Below, piece after piece: positions 1 to 5,908 of a stretch of DNA of 9,800 bases. Origin of the DNA: Treponema sp. (GTDB lineage Bacteria > Spirochaetota > Spirochaetia > Treponematales > Breznakiellaceae). Every line of letters begins with the position of its first letter. Position 1 is the stretch's first letter. Below the pieces are notes generated by a model. The model made no database searches and had not been told where the DNA came from. It was given only the letters and a program-made list of their open reading frames with translations. A program made the position numbers and the translations under genes. The stretch spans positions 1-9,800 of the forward strand of contig JAISPY010000046.1 in the NCBI GenBank assembly GCA_031274565.1, read 5' to 3'.

Positions 1-22
1 ATTTATTCAATCGAGAATAAAT
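1..22. repeat. A+T-rich inverted repeat at window edge
   Basis: Perfect 8-bp arms (ATTTATTC at 1-8, GAATAAAT at 15-22) flank a 6-base loop. The element may continue to the left, outside the window. It is the first of four consecutive inverted repeats in the gene-free stretch 1-202. Its function is unknown; an A+T-rich stem is too weak for a typical terminator. Confidence 0.4.
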
Positions 23-39
23 CAGTGCTTCCTTTAATG

Positions 40-79
40 TGGTTTTTCGCAGTTTTCCGCAGGAAAACGAGAAAAACCA
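40..79. repeat. Imperfect inverted repeat
   Basis: The left arm TGGTTTTTC...TTTTCC (40-58) pairs with GGAAAA...GAAAAACCA (62-79), leaving a small internal mismatch and a 3-base loop. Read on the minus strand it lies beyond the 3' end of the glycosyltransferase gene. No G+C-rich stem with a U tract is present, so a terminator role is uncertain. Confidence 0.45.
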
Positions 80-80
80 T

Positions 81-121
81 AGGGCAACGCTGATTAGCGT
101 CAAGTTAATCAGCGTTGCCCT
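81..121 (-). terminator. Strong hairpin, possible terminator of the glycosyltransferase gene
   Basis: A perfect 16-bp inverted repeat (AGGGCAACGCTGATTA at 81-96 against its complement at 106-121) encloses a 9-base loop. On the minus strand the stem is followed by ATGGTTTTTC, a broken and slightly displaced T run about 80 bases past the glycosyltransferase stop. It could act as a weak intrinsic terminator or be a copy of an interspersed palindromic repeat. The stem is certain; the terminator role is an inference. Confidence 0.45.
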
Positions 122-131
122 AATTGAGGCC

Positions 132-156
132 GTGCCAAAATATCAGATTTTGGCAC
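132..156 (-). repeat. Interspersed palindrome, copy 1
   Basis: Read on the minus strand, the 25-base element has arms GTGCCAAAAT and ATTTTGGCAC around a 5-base loop. It starts 47 bases past the glycosyltransferase stop codon. It matches the palindrome at 2176-2201: both read CTGGTNCCAAAATCTGA in the direction of the gene just upstream, and the arms differ by a paired substitution (G:C here, T:A there). No U tract follows, so it is not a standard terminator. Confidence 0.65.
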
Positions 157-202
157 CAGTTCCATGGTATGACTTTTGTATGGTTTCAAGCAGGGTCTGC
201 CG

Positions 203-1339
203 CTACCTGCCGACGGTTTCCTGAATGAGATCCAAGGTCCGCGCTGCACAGCGGTCCCAGGAAAACACCGCGGCTCGTTCAAGCCCCCGCCTGCGACATT
301 CCCGATATACCTCCCGATTGGTGGTGAGGGTTACCATACGGTCTGCCATATCTTCAGGCTTATAGGGATCGAAGTACAGGGCGGCGTGTTCCGCAGTTTC
401 CGGCAACGAGCCGGTCCGGGCGCAGGCAACCGGCACTCCCGAAGCCATAGCCTCAAGTACGCCCATGCCAAAGCCTTCATACAACGAAGGGATCACCACG
501 ATATCCGCCCCCGCATACAGCTCAGGGAGGTTTTTTGGGGGGAAATGGCCGGTAAAAAAAATATCATTCCTGAACGCGGAGCCTGCCGCCGCGGCCTTTA
601 TCTGTTCCACCCCGTGCAGGTCCCTGCCGGCCAAGACCAGCCGATGGGGATACTTGGTCTGTTCCTTGAAAATACCGAAGGCCTCAATGAGTCGCACATG
701 GTTCTTCAAGGGATGCTCCAGTCGGGAGGCATAGAGTACATAGGGCCGGCGAAAACTGAAGGGCTGGATAAGCACCACGCTTTCCTCGTTCCGGGGTCGC
801 GGATAAAACGCGGCATGGTCAATCCCATTGGGTATCACCTCAATGCGGGATTCCTTGACCTTGACCCGCTCCACCAACTGCTGTTTAACCCAATGGCTCA
901 CCGCAATGATCCGGTCGAGCCGCCGCAGCGCATTGGGAAGAAACCGCCAGATACAGGCCATACCGGTTTTTTCAAAACCAAAGAGGCCGTATGCATAGGC
1001 GGCCATATCGTGAACCACCCCTACCGTAGGACAGGGAGACGTATAGGGAAGCTGTTTATGGGCCGCCGGAAAAAAACACGCGTTATAGACGCGATCCCGG
1101 GCAAATTGGGGATATCTGAAGATATGCCAGAGTTTCGGGACGATCCTGCCGCCCATCGGGTATCGGGGAATAAATTCGATATCCGGCGCTGCTTCGCTAT
1201 AAGCAAACCGATCCACCTCCCAGCCGAATAACTCATAGAGCGCTCCCGAAGGGGGTATTCTTTTTACTAATTGCGTTACATAAACACCAACCCCCGATTT
1301 ACCGCCCTCACAGGCGAAGGTATCGATACCTATCTTCAT
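203..1339 (-). CDS. GT4-type glycosyltransferase
   Basis: Predicted cytoplasmic or membrane-associated glycosyltransferase of the GT-B fold (GT4 family, formerly 'group 1'), which transfers a sugar from a nucleotide-sugar to an acceptor glycan or lipid. Numbering from the upstream Met, the N-terminal glycine-rich loop GGKSGVGVYV spans residues 13-22, VVHDMAAY 109-116, VIPNGID about 169-175, and the C-terminal donor-binding EX7E motif (E289...E297 in EGFGMGVLEA) is followed by SGVPV. Length (378 aa) is normal for the family. Start choice: the sequence reads GGAGGTAGATGATG; the second ATG (1339) lies 5 bases from GGAGGT, while the first (1342) lies only 2, so 1339 is preferred. No signal peptide or membrane segment is visible. 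It is divergent from nrdR and no sugar-pathway gene is nearby, so donor and acceptor cannot be named. Envelope polysaccharide or glycolipid synthesis is the likeliest role. Confidence 0.88.
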   Translation of the reverse strand: MKIGIDTFACEGGKSGVGVYVTQLVKRIPPSGALYELFGWEVDRFAYSEAAPDIEFIPRYPMGGRIVPKLWHIFRYPQFARDRVYNACFFPAAHKQLPYTSPCPTVGVVHDMAAYAYGLFGFEKTGMACIWRFLPNALRRLDRIIAVSHWVKQQLVERVKVKESRIEVIPNGIDHAAFYPRPRNEESVVLIQPFSFRRPYVLYASRLEHPLKNHVRLIEAFGIFKEQTKYPHRLVLAGRDLHGVEQIKAAAAGSAFRNDIFFTGHFPPKNLPELYAGADIVVIPSLYEGFGMGVLEAMASGVPVACARTGSLPETAEHAALYFDPYKPEDMADRMVTLTTNREVYRECRRRGLERAAVFSWDRCAARTLDLIQETVGR

Positions 1340-1383
1340 CATCTACCTCCGGACGCCTGGTATCATGCCAACCAGATGAGCTT

Positions 1384-1412
1384 AGCATAGCAGTAAGCAT
1401 AAGCGAGGGCAA
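1384..1412 (-). promoter_or_regulatory. Candidate sigma70-type promoter for the glycosyltransferase
   Basis: On the minus strand TTGCCC (1412-1407) and TATGCT (1389-1384) are separated by exactly 17 bases. Each hexamer matches the consensus at 4 of 6 positions. Transcription would begin near 1377, giving a leader of about 35 bases that contains the GGAGGT ribosome-binding site. The assignment rests on spacing and partial matches only. Confidence 0.35.
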
Positions 1413-1453
1413 GGTCGTTACCAGGGTAGGGCGAGTGCACATAACAATTTTTG

Positions 1454-1541
1454 TCCACAAATTACACGGATTAAGAAGGAATCATGCGCTAAAATCCGTT
1501 AAGGACCCGTGCATGGGTCCTCAATCAGCGTAATCGGTGGA
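1454..1541. repeat. Degenerate inverted repeat, MITE-like remnant
   Basis: The 19-base arms 1454-1472 (TCCACAAATTACACGGATT) and 1523-1541 (AATCAGCGTAATCGGTGGA) are complementary at 15 of 19 positions. They flank about 50 bases that include a perfect hairpin, AGGACCC (1502-1508) with GGGTCCT (1515-1521). The interior has no ORF. The arms resemble the CACAGATTACACGGATTAA / AATCAGTGTAATCTGTGG class of intergenic repeats that I recall from many environmental bacteria. It is probably a decayed non-coding repeat. Confidence 0.45.
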
Positions 1542-1570
1542 TTTTTTATCTTTAATACCCGCTCATTTTT

Positions 1571-1616
1571 GCGAATTAAGAACGGTGGTCCTTCCCTAAT
1601 TCGCGTCATTCGCGGA
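1571..1616. repeat. Second degenerate inverted repeat in the divergent gap
   Basis: GCGAATTA (1571-1578) is the exact complement of TAATTCGC (1597-1604). The right side continues as GTCATTCGCGG, a partial echo of the complement of CCGCTCATTTTTGCG just left of the left arm. Together with 1454-1541 this fills most of the gap between the glycosyltransferase and nrdR with repeat-like DNA. No gene is visible in 1343-1712. Confidence 0.35.
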
Positions 1617-1651
1617 CTCTTTTGTTTATATGCGCTGACCCTGAACCACTC

Positions 1652-1680
1652 TTGCAACACCCCCTTCAGCCTAGTATAGT
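1652..1680 (+). promoter_or_regulatory. Probable sigma70-type promoter of nrdR
   Basis: TTGCAA (1652-1657) and TATAGT (1675-1680) are separated by 17 bases; they match the consensus at 4/6 and 5/6 positions. Transcription would begin near 1687, leaving a leader of about 26 bases with the GAGGTG ribosome-binding site at 1703-1708. This is the best promoter candidate for the nrdR-udg-priA group. No NrdR-box-like palindrome was seen near it. Confidence 0.55.
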
Positions 1681-1712
1681 AAACCAGTGGAAGAAAGCGG
1701 TTGAGGTGAAAT

Positions 1713-2171
1713 ATGCGCTGTCCCTATTGCGGTACTATTGAAGATAAGGTAGTCGAATCCCGGACCCTGGCCAACGGAGAGGCCGTACGTCGTCGCCGGG
1801 AATGTAACCGTTGCGGACGCCGGTTTACCAGTTATGAACGGATTGAAGAGAAACAGTTCATGGTGATCAAACGGGACCACCGGCGGGAGCCGTTCGACCG
1901 GCACAAGATTGAAAAAGGGGTCCAGCGGGCCTTAGAAAAACGCCCGGTCTCCCAGATGAGTATCGAGCGGCTGGTCAATGAAATCGAAGATTCCGCAGCC
2001 CTGTTAGGCAAGATAAACCACGAAATTGAAACCGCGGTCATTGGGGATCTGGTCCTGGAAAAGCTGGGCGCTCTGGACCAGGTGGCGTATATCCGCTTTG
2101 CTTCGGTCTACCGGCATTTTGAGGATCTGAATGAATTTGTCAAGGAAATACAAAAACTGGGATATACCTGA
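1713..2171 (+). CDS. nrdR: Transcriptional repressor NrdR
   Basis: NrdR is a nucleotide-responsive repressor of ribonucleotide reductase operons. It binds ATP/dATP through an ATP-cone domain and DNA through an N-terminal zinc ribbon. Both parts are visible: paired cysteines C3/C6 (MRCPYCG) and C31/C34 (CNRCGRRF) form the zinc ribbon in residues 1-40, and the ATP-cone follows from about residue 49 (VIKRDHRREPFDRHKIEKG) to about 139, ending in YRHFEDLNEF. Length (152 aa) is standard. The start is set by GAGGTG at 1703-1708. No ribonucleotide reductase gene lies in the window, so regulation would act in trans. It heads a plus-strand group with a DNA glycosylase and PriA, which fits a genome-maintenance operon. 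An inverted repeat sits 4 bases past its stop. Confidence 0.96.
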   Translation: MRCPYCGTIEDKVVESRTLANGEAVRRRRECNRCGRRFTSYERIEEKQFMVIKRDHRREPFDRHKIEKGVQRALEKRPVSQMSIERLVNEIEDSAALLGKINHEIETAVIGDLVLEKLGALDQVAYIRFASVYRHFEDLNEFVKEIQKLGYT

Positions 2172-2175
2172 GCTG

Positions 2176-2201
2176 GTTCCAAAATCTGACATTTTTGGAA
2201 C
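2176..2201 (+). repeat. Interspersed palindrome, copy 2
   Basis: The arms GTTCCAAAA (2176-2184) and TTTTGGAAC (2193-2201) enclose an 8-base loop in the 51-base gap between nrdR and the uracil-DNA glycosylase gene. It aligns along its whole length with the minus-strand reading of 132-156; the third base pair changes from G:C to T:A. Like copy 1 it lies directly downstream of a stop codon and has the same orientation relative to that gene. No U run follows the stem. Confidence 0.65.
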
Positions 2202-2222
2202 TGCCTTACCTAAAAGGCGGTA

Positions 2223-2999
2223 ATGTGCATGCATTTCGATACCCCCGATACAAGAAATCTTCCTCTGAAAGCCGAACAAAAGATCCGCCTGGTCCGCTTC
2301 CTCGAACTCATCGGGGATTACCTGCGGGACGGCCATGCCCAGCAGCATGGCGCCTATACCGGTATGGATGATCCGGTACCGGTTCTTCCGGTTGCAGAGA
2401 CCCTACCCAGGGCGGACTCCCTGGAAGTCCTGGAAGCGGAAGTCCGAGAGTGCCAGGCCTGTCCTCTGGGTAGGAACCGCATCAAGGCGGTTCCTGGGGA
2501 AGGGGTCCTCCGGCCCTTAGTACTGGTCATTGGGGAAGGGCCGGGCGCGGAGGAGGATGCCTCGGGGCGGCCCTTTGTGGGAAGAGCAGGACAGCTCCTG
2601 GACCGTATGCTCGACGCAGTGGGCCTTTCCCGGGAACAGAACTGTTTTATTGCCAATGTGGTGAAATGCCGCCCGCCAAACAACCGGGATCCCCAGCCCG
2701 AGGAAATCGCGGCCTGCGCTCCTTTCCTTGCCCGGCAGCTTGCCATCCTAAAGCCCCGGATGATCCTCTGTGCGGGCAGGGTCGCGGCGCAAACCCTGCT
2801 CCATACCAGTGAAGGAATCGGGCGGCTCCGGGGACAGGTTACCGAATACCAGGACCTTCCCCTGCTGGCGACCTACCATCCCAGCGCGATCTTGCGGGAC
2901 GAATCCCTCAAGCGTCCGGCCTGGGAAGACTTGAAAGCCCTCCGTGCACGTTTGGCGGTCCTGGATGCGGGCTATGCCCGGGATCAGGGAGAAGCATAA
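2223..2999 (+). CDS. Family 4 uracil-DNA glycosylase (4Fe-4S)
   Basis: Removes uracil from DNA, produced by cytosine deamination or dUTP incorporation, as the first step of base-excision repair. Family-4 features are visible: four cysteines suited to a [4Fe-4S] cluster (C77 and C80 in CQACPLGRNR, C149 in VKCRPPNNR, C165 in AACAPFL), active-site motif GEGPGAEED (104-112), GRPFVGRAGQLLD (115-127), and the HPSAILR motif (219-225). An N-terminal extension of about 65 residues precedes the catalytic core and ends in a low-complexity proline/valine stretch; thermophile family-4 enzymes are shorter, near 200 aa. Start is uncertain: the weak AAGGCGG (2214-2220) is 2 bases from the ATG at 2223 but 8 from the in-frame ATG at 2229, which may be the true start. 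The stop overlaps the priA ATG by one base (TAATG), so the two are probably translationally coupled. Confidence 0.9.
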   Translation: MCMHFDTPDTRNLPLKAEQKIRLVRFLELIGDYLRDGHAQQHGAYTGMDDPVPVLPVAETLPRADSLEVLEAEVRECQACPLGRNRIKAVPGEGVLRPLVLVIGEGPGAEEDASGRPFVGRAGQLLDRMLDAVGLSREQNCFIANVVKCRPPNNRDPQPEEIAACAPFLARQLAILKPRMILCAGRVAAQTLLHTSEGIGRLRGQVTEYQDLPLLATYHPSAILRDESLKRPAWEDLKALRARLAVLDAGYARDQGEA

Positions 3000-4978
3000 T
3001 GGCCCCTGTCCGCTATGTGGATCTGGTGTTTGATATACCCCTGGCTCAGGCGTTCACGTACCAGCAGGACCCAGCGGGAGCCGCATCCCTGGGCAAGCGG
3101 GTCATGGCCCCGTTCGGCAGACGGGAGCAGATCGGGTACGTGATCGGAGAACGGGACGCGGTTCCCCAGGGGCTGGCTGAAGGAGCGATTAAGCCGATAC
3201 GCCGGGTGGTAGATCGCGCGCCCCTCTTCGACCGCCGGGACCTTGCTCTCGCGGAATGGATCGCCGGCTACTACCTCTGCAGTCTCGGTCAAGCCCTGGC
3301 TGCCATGATTCCCTCGGGCCGGCGGATCGGAACCTATTCTACCTTTGCGGATCCCGCCGATGAAATGGCCGAAAATATCCCGTGCCTTTCTGCGGAACAG
3401 CAGGAAGCCTTGGACTGCACCATTGCCTCCTCAGGACAGTCGCAGCTCCAGTACCTCTACGGCATCACCGGCTCAGGGAAGACCGAGGTATTCCTGCGGG
3501 CTGCGGAGCATAGCCTGAAGGCGGGGAATGCGGTGATCTACCTAGTACCGGAAATTTCCCTCACCCACCAGACTGCGGAAGCCATCGGAAGGCGTTTCGG
3601 CCCCCTCGCCACCACCATCCATTCAGGCATGAGTCCCAGCGCACGGCTCACCGAATGGGTGCGGATCCGATCCGGAGAAATCCGCATCGTGGTGGGTCCC
3701 CGGAGCGCGGTATTTGCCCCGGTGCAGAACCTGGGGCTTATCATCATTGATGAAGAACACGACGGCTCATACAAATCAGGCAATACCCCTCGGTATCATG
3801 CCCGTCAGGTGGCCATGCGCCGCTGTTCCACTGAAGGGGCCGCTCTGGTACTTGGTTCCGCAACCCCTTCGGTAGAGGCATGGAAACTCATGGGGGAGGG
3901 GGTGATCAAACGGCTGAACCTGACCCAGAGGCTTTCCGGGGGAAGCCTCCCCGCCATACGGCCGGTGAGTCTTGCCCATACCCAAGGGTGCCTCACCCAG
4001 GAACTAAAAGAAGAAATCCGTAAAACCGCCCAGATGGGAAGACAGACCATCCTCTTTTTGAACCGCCGGGGATTTGCCTATTTCTACCATTGCCCTGCCT
4101 GCGGCTTTGAACTCACCTGCAAACATTGTTCCGTATCCCTCACCTATCACAAAAGTAAGGGTCGAGCGATCTGCCATTACTGCGGGTATCAGACGGTTCC
4201 CCCCAAGGTCTGTCCCCAGTGCGGTTCCCTGGAAGCGGGGTACACCGGGTTCGGTACTGAACTCATTGAAGAGGAGGTTCGTCGGACCTTCCCGGATCTG
4301 CGGATTTACCGGGCTGACGCGGATACCACCACGCGGAAGGGGAGCCTGGCGGAAACCTTGGCCCTGTTCAAGTCCGGAGGCTTTGACCTGCTCTTGGGAA
4401 CCCAGATGGTTGCCAAGGGACTCAACTTCCCCGGAGTACGCCTAGTCGGGGTGGTTCTGGCGGATACCGGCCTCCACCTACCCGATTTCCGGGCTGCGGA
4501 ACGGACGTTTTCCCTCATCGTTCAGGTTGCGGGCCGCGCAGGCCGGTACTTCCCGGATGGTACGGTCATTGTCCAAACCCTGCGGCCCCAAGACCCGGTG
4601 ATCCTCCGGGCCTGTGCCTTGGATATAGAAGGCTTCTTTGCCGCGGAATTGGCCCAACGGAAGCTCTTGGGTTTCCCCCCCTATACTCGGCTCATCCGTT
4701 TCACGGTCCGGTCAAAGGAAGCAGCACGGGCAGAGCGGGCCATGGAGAACCTCGCGGCCATCGCGGCTCCCCTGCTCCCCCCCCAGGCGGATCTCTTAGG
4801 CCCCGCAGAATGCCCTATCGGCATCATCGGGGGGAATTACCGCCGGCAGCTCATCCTACGGGGAGCATCTATGGGGCCCCTCCACGCTGCAGCCCAGGCC
4901 ATGCGCAGCCGGTACGAAACCGGTAAAGACAGCCGGGTCTATCTTGAGGTTGATGTAGACCCGGTAAGCCTTTTGTAA
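2999..4978 (+). CDS. priA: Primosomal protein N' (replication restart helicase PriA)
   Basis: PriA recognises stalled or collapsed replication forks, unwinds them 3' to 5', and loads the replicative helicase. The order of parts is typical: N-terminal 3'-DNA-binding domain (about 1-110), Walker A GITGSGKT (155-162), Walker B DEEH (251-254), GSATP motif (286-290), a zinc-binding insertion with eight cysteines (C365, C368, C374, C377, C392, C395, C405, C408), and helicase motif VI QVAGRAGR (509-516), then a C-terminal domain. All key residues are present. At 659 aa it is shorter than the 732-aa E. coli protein, mainly in the N-terminal part. The start overlaps the upstream glycosylase stop by one base; GGGAGAAG lies just upstream as the ribosome-binding site. 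The stop codon abuts the stop of the convergent iorB. Confidence 0.97.
   Translation: MAPVRYVDLVFDIPLAQAFTYQQDPAGAASLGKRVMAPFGRREQIGYVIGERDAVPQGLAEGAIKPIRRVVDRAPLFDRRDLALAEWIAGYYLCSLGQALAAMIPSGRRIGTYSTFADPADEMAENIPCLSAEQQEALDCTIASSGQSQLQYLYGITGSGKTEVFLRAAEHSLKAGNAVIYLVPEISLTHQTAEAIGRRFGPLATTIHSGMSPSARLTEWVRIRSGEIRIVVGPRSAVFAPVQNLGLIIIDEEHDGSYKSGNTPRYHARQVAMRRCSTEGAALVLGSATPSVEAWKLMGEGVIKRLNLTQRLSGGSLPAIRPVSLAHTQGCLTQELKEEIRKTAQMGRQTILFLNRRGFAYFYHCPACGFELTCKHCSVSLTYHKSKGRAICHYCGYQTVPPKVCPQCGSLEAGYTGFGTELIEEEVRRTFPDLRIYRADADTTTRKGSLAETLALFKSGGFDLLLGTQMVAKGLNFPGVRLVGVVLADTGLHLPDFRAAERTFSLIVQVAGRAGRYFPDGTVIVQTLRPQDPVILRACALDIEGFFAAELAQRKLLGFPPYTRLIRFTVRSKEAARAERAMENLAAIAAPLLPPQADLLGPAECPIGIIGGNYRRQLILRGASMGPLHAAAQAMRSRYETGKDSRVYLEVDVDPVSLL
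4933..4964. terminator. Hairpin inside the 3' end of priA, possible shared terminator
   Basis: CCGGGTCTA (4933-4941) and TAGACCCGG (4956-4964) form a perfect G+C-rich 9-bp stem with a 14-base loop. On the plus strand TTTT follows after six bases (4971-4974), just before the priA stop. On the minus strand only TTT follows, after CTG. priA and iorB end tail-to-tail with no spacer, so any terminator must lie within coding sequence; this is the best candidate. The stem is certain, the termination role tentative because the T runs are short. Confidence 0.35.
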
Positions 4979-5311
4979 TCACCTCAATACGGCGAGGGCC
5001 TCTTCTGCGGAATGAACAAAGAGGATTTGTTTGTGTTGGTTACTTTCATACATAAAATCTTTGAAGGCGCCACTGGTTATATCCGAAAAATCGCCGATAA
5101 TGGCCAGTTTTTTGTGATAATTTGAACATTTTTGCAGCACCGCTCCGGCAAATCCGCTGGAAAGATCGTAGAAGTCCGCAGGGATCTGTTCTTTGGGTAT
5201 GAGGAGCGCCGAACAGGTAGGGTGCAAAAAAAGGCTACAAAAATCATCGATGGTCTGTATGCCCGCATCGAACACGGCAATAATACCATTGCCATACTCC
5301 TGATAGGTCAT
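4979..5311 (-). other. DUF4180-like C-terminal domain with possible internal translation start
   Basis: This in-frame segment encodes the last 110 residues of the IorB fusion, beginning MTYQEYGNGI. The bases upstream of its ATG read GAGGGTGCTGGT, with GAGG 8 bases from the ATG, a normal ribosome-binding spacing. The segment is less G+C-rich than the IorB part (hand counts of 23/60 at 5041-5100 and 28/60 at 5221-5280, against 40/60 at 5521-5580). Stand-alone DUF4180 proteins are about this length, so an independent gene joined by loss of the iorB stop is plausible. The domain's biochemical role is not known to me. Confidence 0.55.
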
Positions 5312-5908
5312 ACCAGCACCCTCGGACCCTTGCGTGCTCAGGCCGATACGAAGGGCCTTGAGGTTAAGCTCCAGATAGTGCGGCGGTAGCTGGGCGGTCA
5401 TGATCCGGATGATGTCTTCCGCAGTAAAGGGAAAGCTATCGAGGGTAAGGGCGACTCCCAAGAGCGCCACGTTTACCACCCGTGGGTTCCCGCATTGGTG
5501 TATAAGCTCCGCTCCATCTATGCGGGTGAGCGCCTTCACCCGTGCGCGGAGGTAGTTCAGCAGCGCCGCAGGATCATAGCGGTACGCCCCGAGGGAGCTG
5601 CTTACCGGCGGTATGGGTCTATCGAGGAGGATCATCCGCCCTTCTGGGGCGAGAAACGGCAGCACCCGTACAGCTTCGGCGCATTCAAAGGCGATGATGA
5701 GATCCGCCCGACCCAGGGGAATGAGGGGGGAATGAATACCGGTACCCATCCGGATATGGCTTACCACACTGCCGCCCCGCTGGGCCATGCCGATGGTTTC
5801 CGTGCCACGAACCGCAAGACCCTGCTCAAGGGCGGCCCTGCCAATGAGCCGGGAGAGGAGGACGGTCCCCTGACCGCCCACCCCGGTGATTAAACAGTTC
5901 TTTTTCAT
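4979..5908 (-). CDS. iorB: Indolepyruvate:ferredoxin oxidoreductase beta subunit fused to a DUF4180-like domain
   Basis: Residues 1-192 are the IorB (KOR gamma-type) subunit, which pairs with IorA to convert aryl-pyruvates and CoA to aryl-acetyl-CoA, CO2 and reduced ferredoxin. Visible signs are the N-terminal LITGVGGQGTVLLSRLIG, GTETIGMAQRGGSVVSH (35-51), and NVALLGVAL near 146. Usual IorB proteins are about 190-215 aa; this one is 309. After a linker (STQGSEGAG) residues 200-309 form a second domain resembling DUF4180, with LLIPKEQI, ADFYDLSSGFAG, LAIIGDFS and LKDF-like AFKDFMYESN followed by ILFVHSAEEAL. The reading frame runs through without a stop. An internal ATG (5311-5309) with GAGGGTG upstream could also give the domain as a separate 110-aa protein. 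The ATG overlaps the iorA stop (ATGA), with AAGGAAG upstream in iorA. The IorB call is strong; the DUF4180 call is from remembered motif similarity. Confidence 0.9.
   Translation of the reverse strand: MKKNCLITGVGGQGTVLLSRLIGRAALEQGLAVRGTETIGMAQRGGSVVSHIRMGTGIHSPLIPLGRADLIIAFECAEAVRVLPFLAPEGRMILLDRPIPPVSSSLGAYRYDPAALLNYLRARVKALTRIDGAELIHQCGNPRVVNVALLGVALTLDSFPFTAEDIIRIMTAQLPPHYLELNLKALRIGLSTQGSEGAGMTYQEYGNGIIAVFDAGIQTIDDFCSLFLHPTCSALLIPKEQIPADFYDLSSGFAGAVLQKCSNYHKKLAIIGDFSDITSGAFKDFMYESNQHKQILFVHSAEEALAVLR

Noticed and set aside
176..1231. A 351-codon open frame on the plus strand
   Set aside because: It lies fully antisense to the glycosyltransferase, which has clear family motifs and a ribosome-binding site. 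The antisense product has no recognisable domain; the frame stays open because of the G+C-rich coding sequence opposite.
1451..1459. TTGTCCACA resembling a DnaA box, with TTATCCATA at 9688-9696
   Set aside because: Each differs from TTATCCACA at one position, they are isolated rather than clustered, the first belongs to a degenerate repeat arm and the second is inside coding sequence. No A+T-rich unwinding region is associated, so an origin is not supported.
4074..4445. A 123-codon plus-strand open frame inside priA
   Set aside because: It is out of frame within the PriA zinc-binding and helicase region, has no ribosome-binding site of note, and its composition is explained by priA codons.
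4692..4700. CGTTTCACGG in priA as a second parS-like half site
   Set aside because: Only one half of the parS palindrome is present and the other arm does not match, so it is ordinary priA coding sequence.
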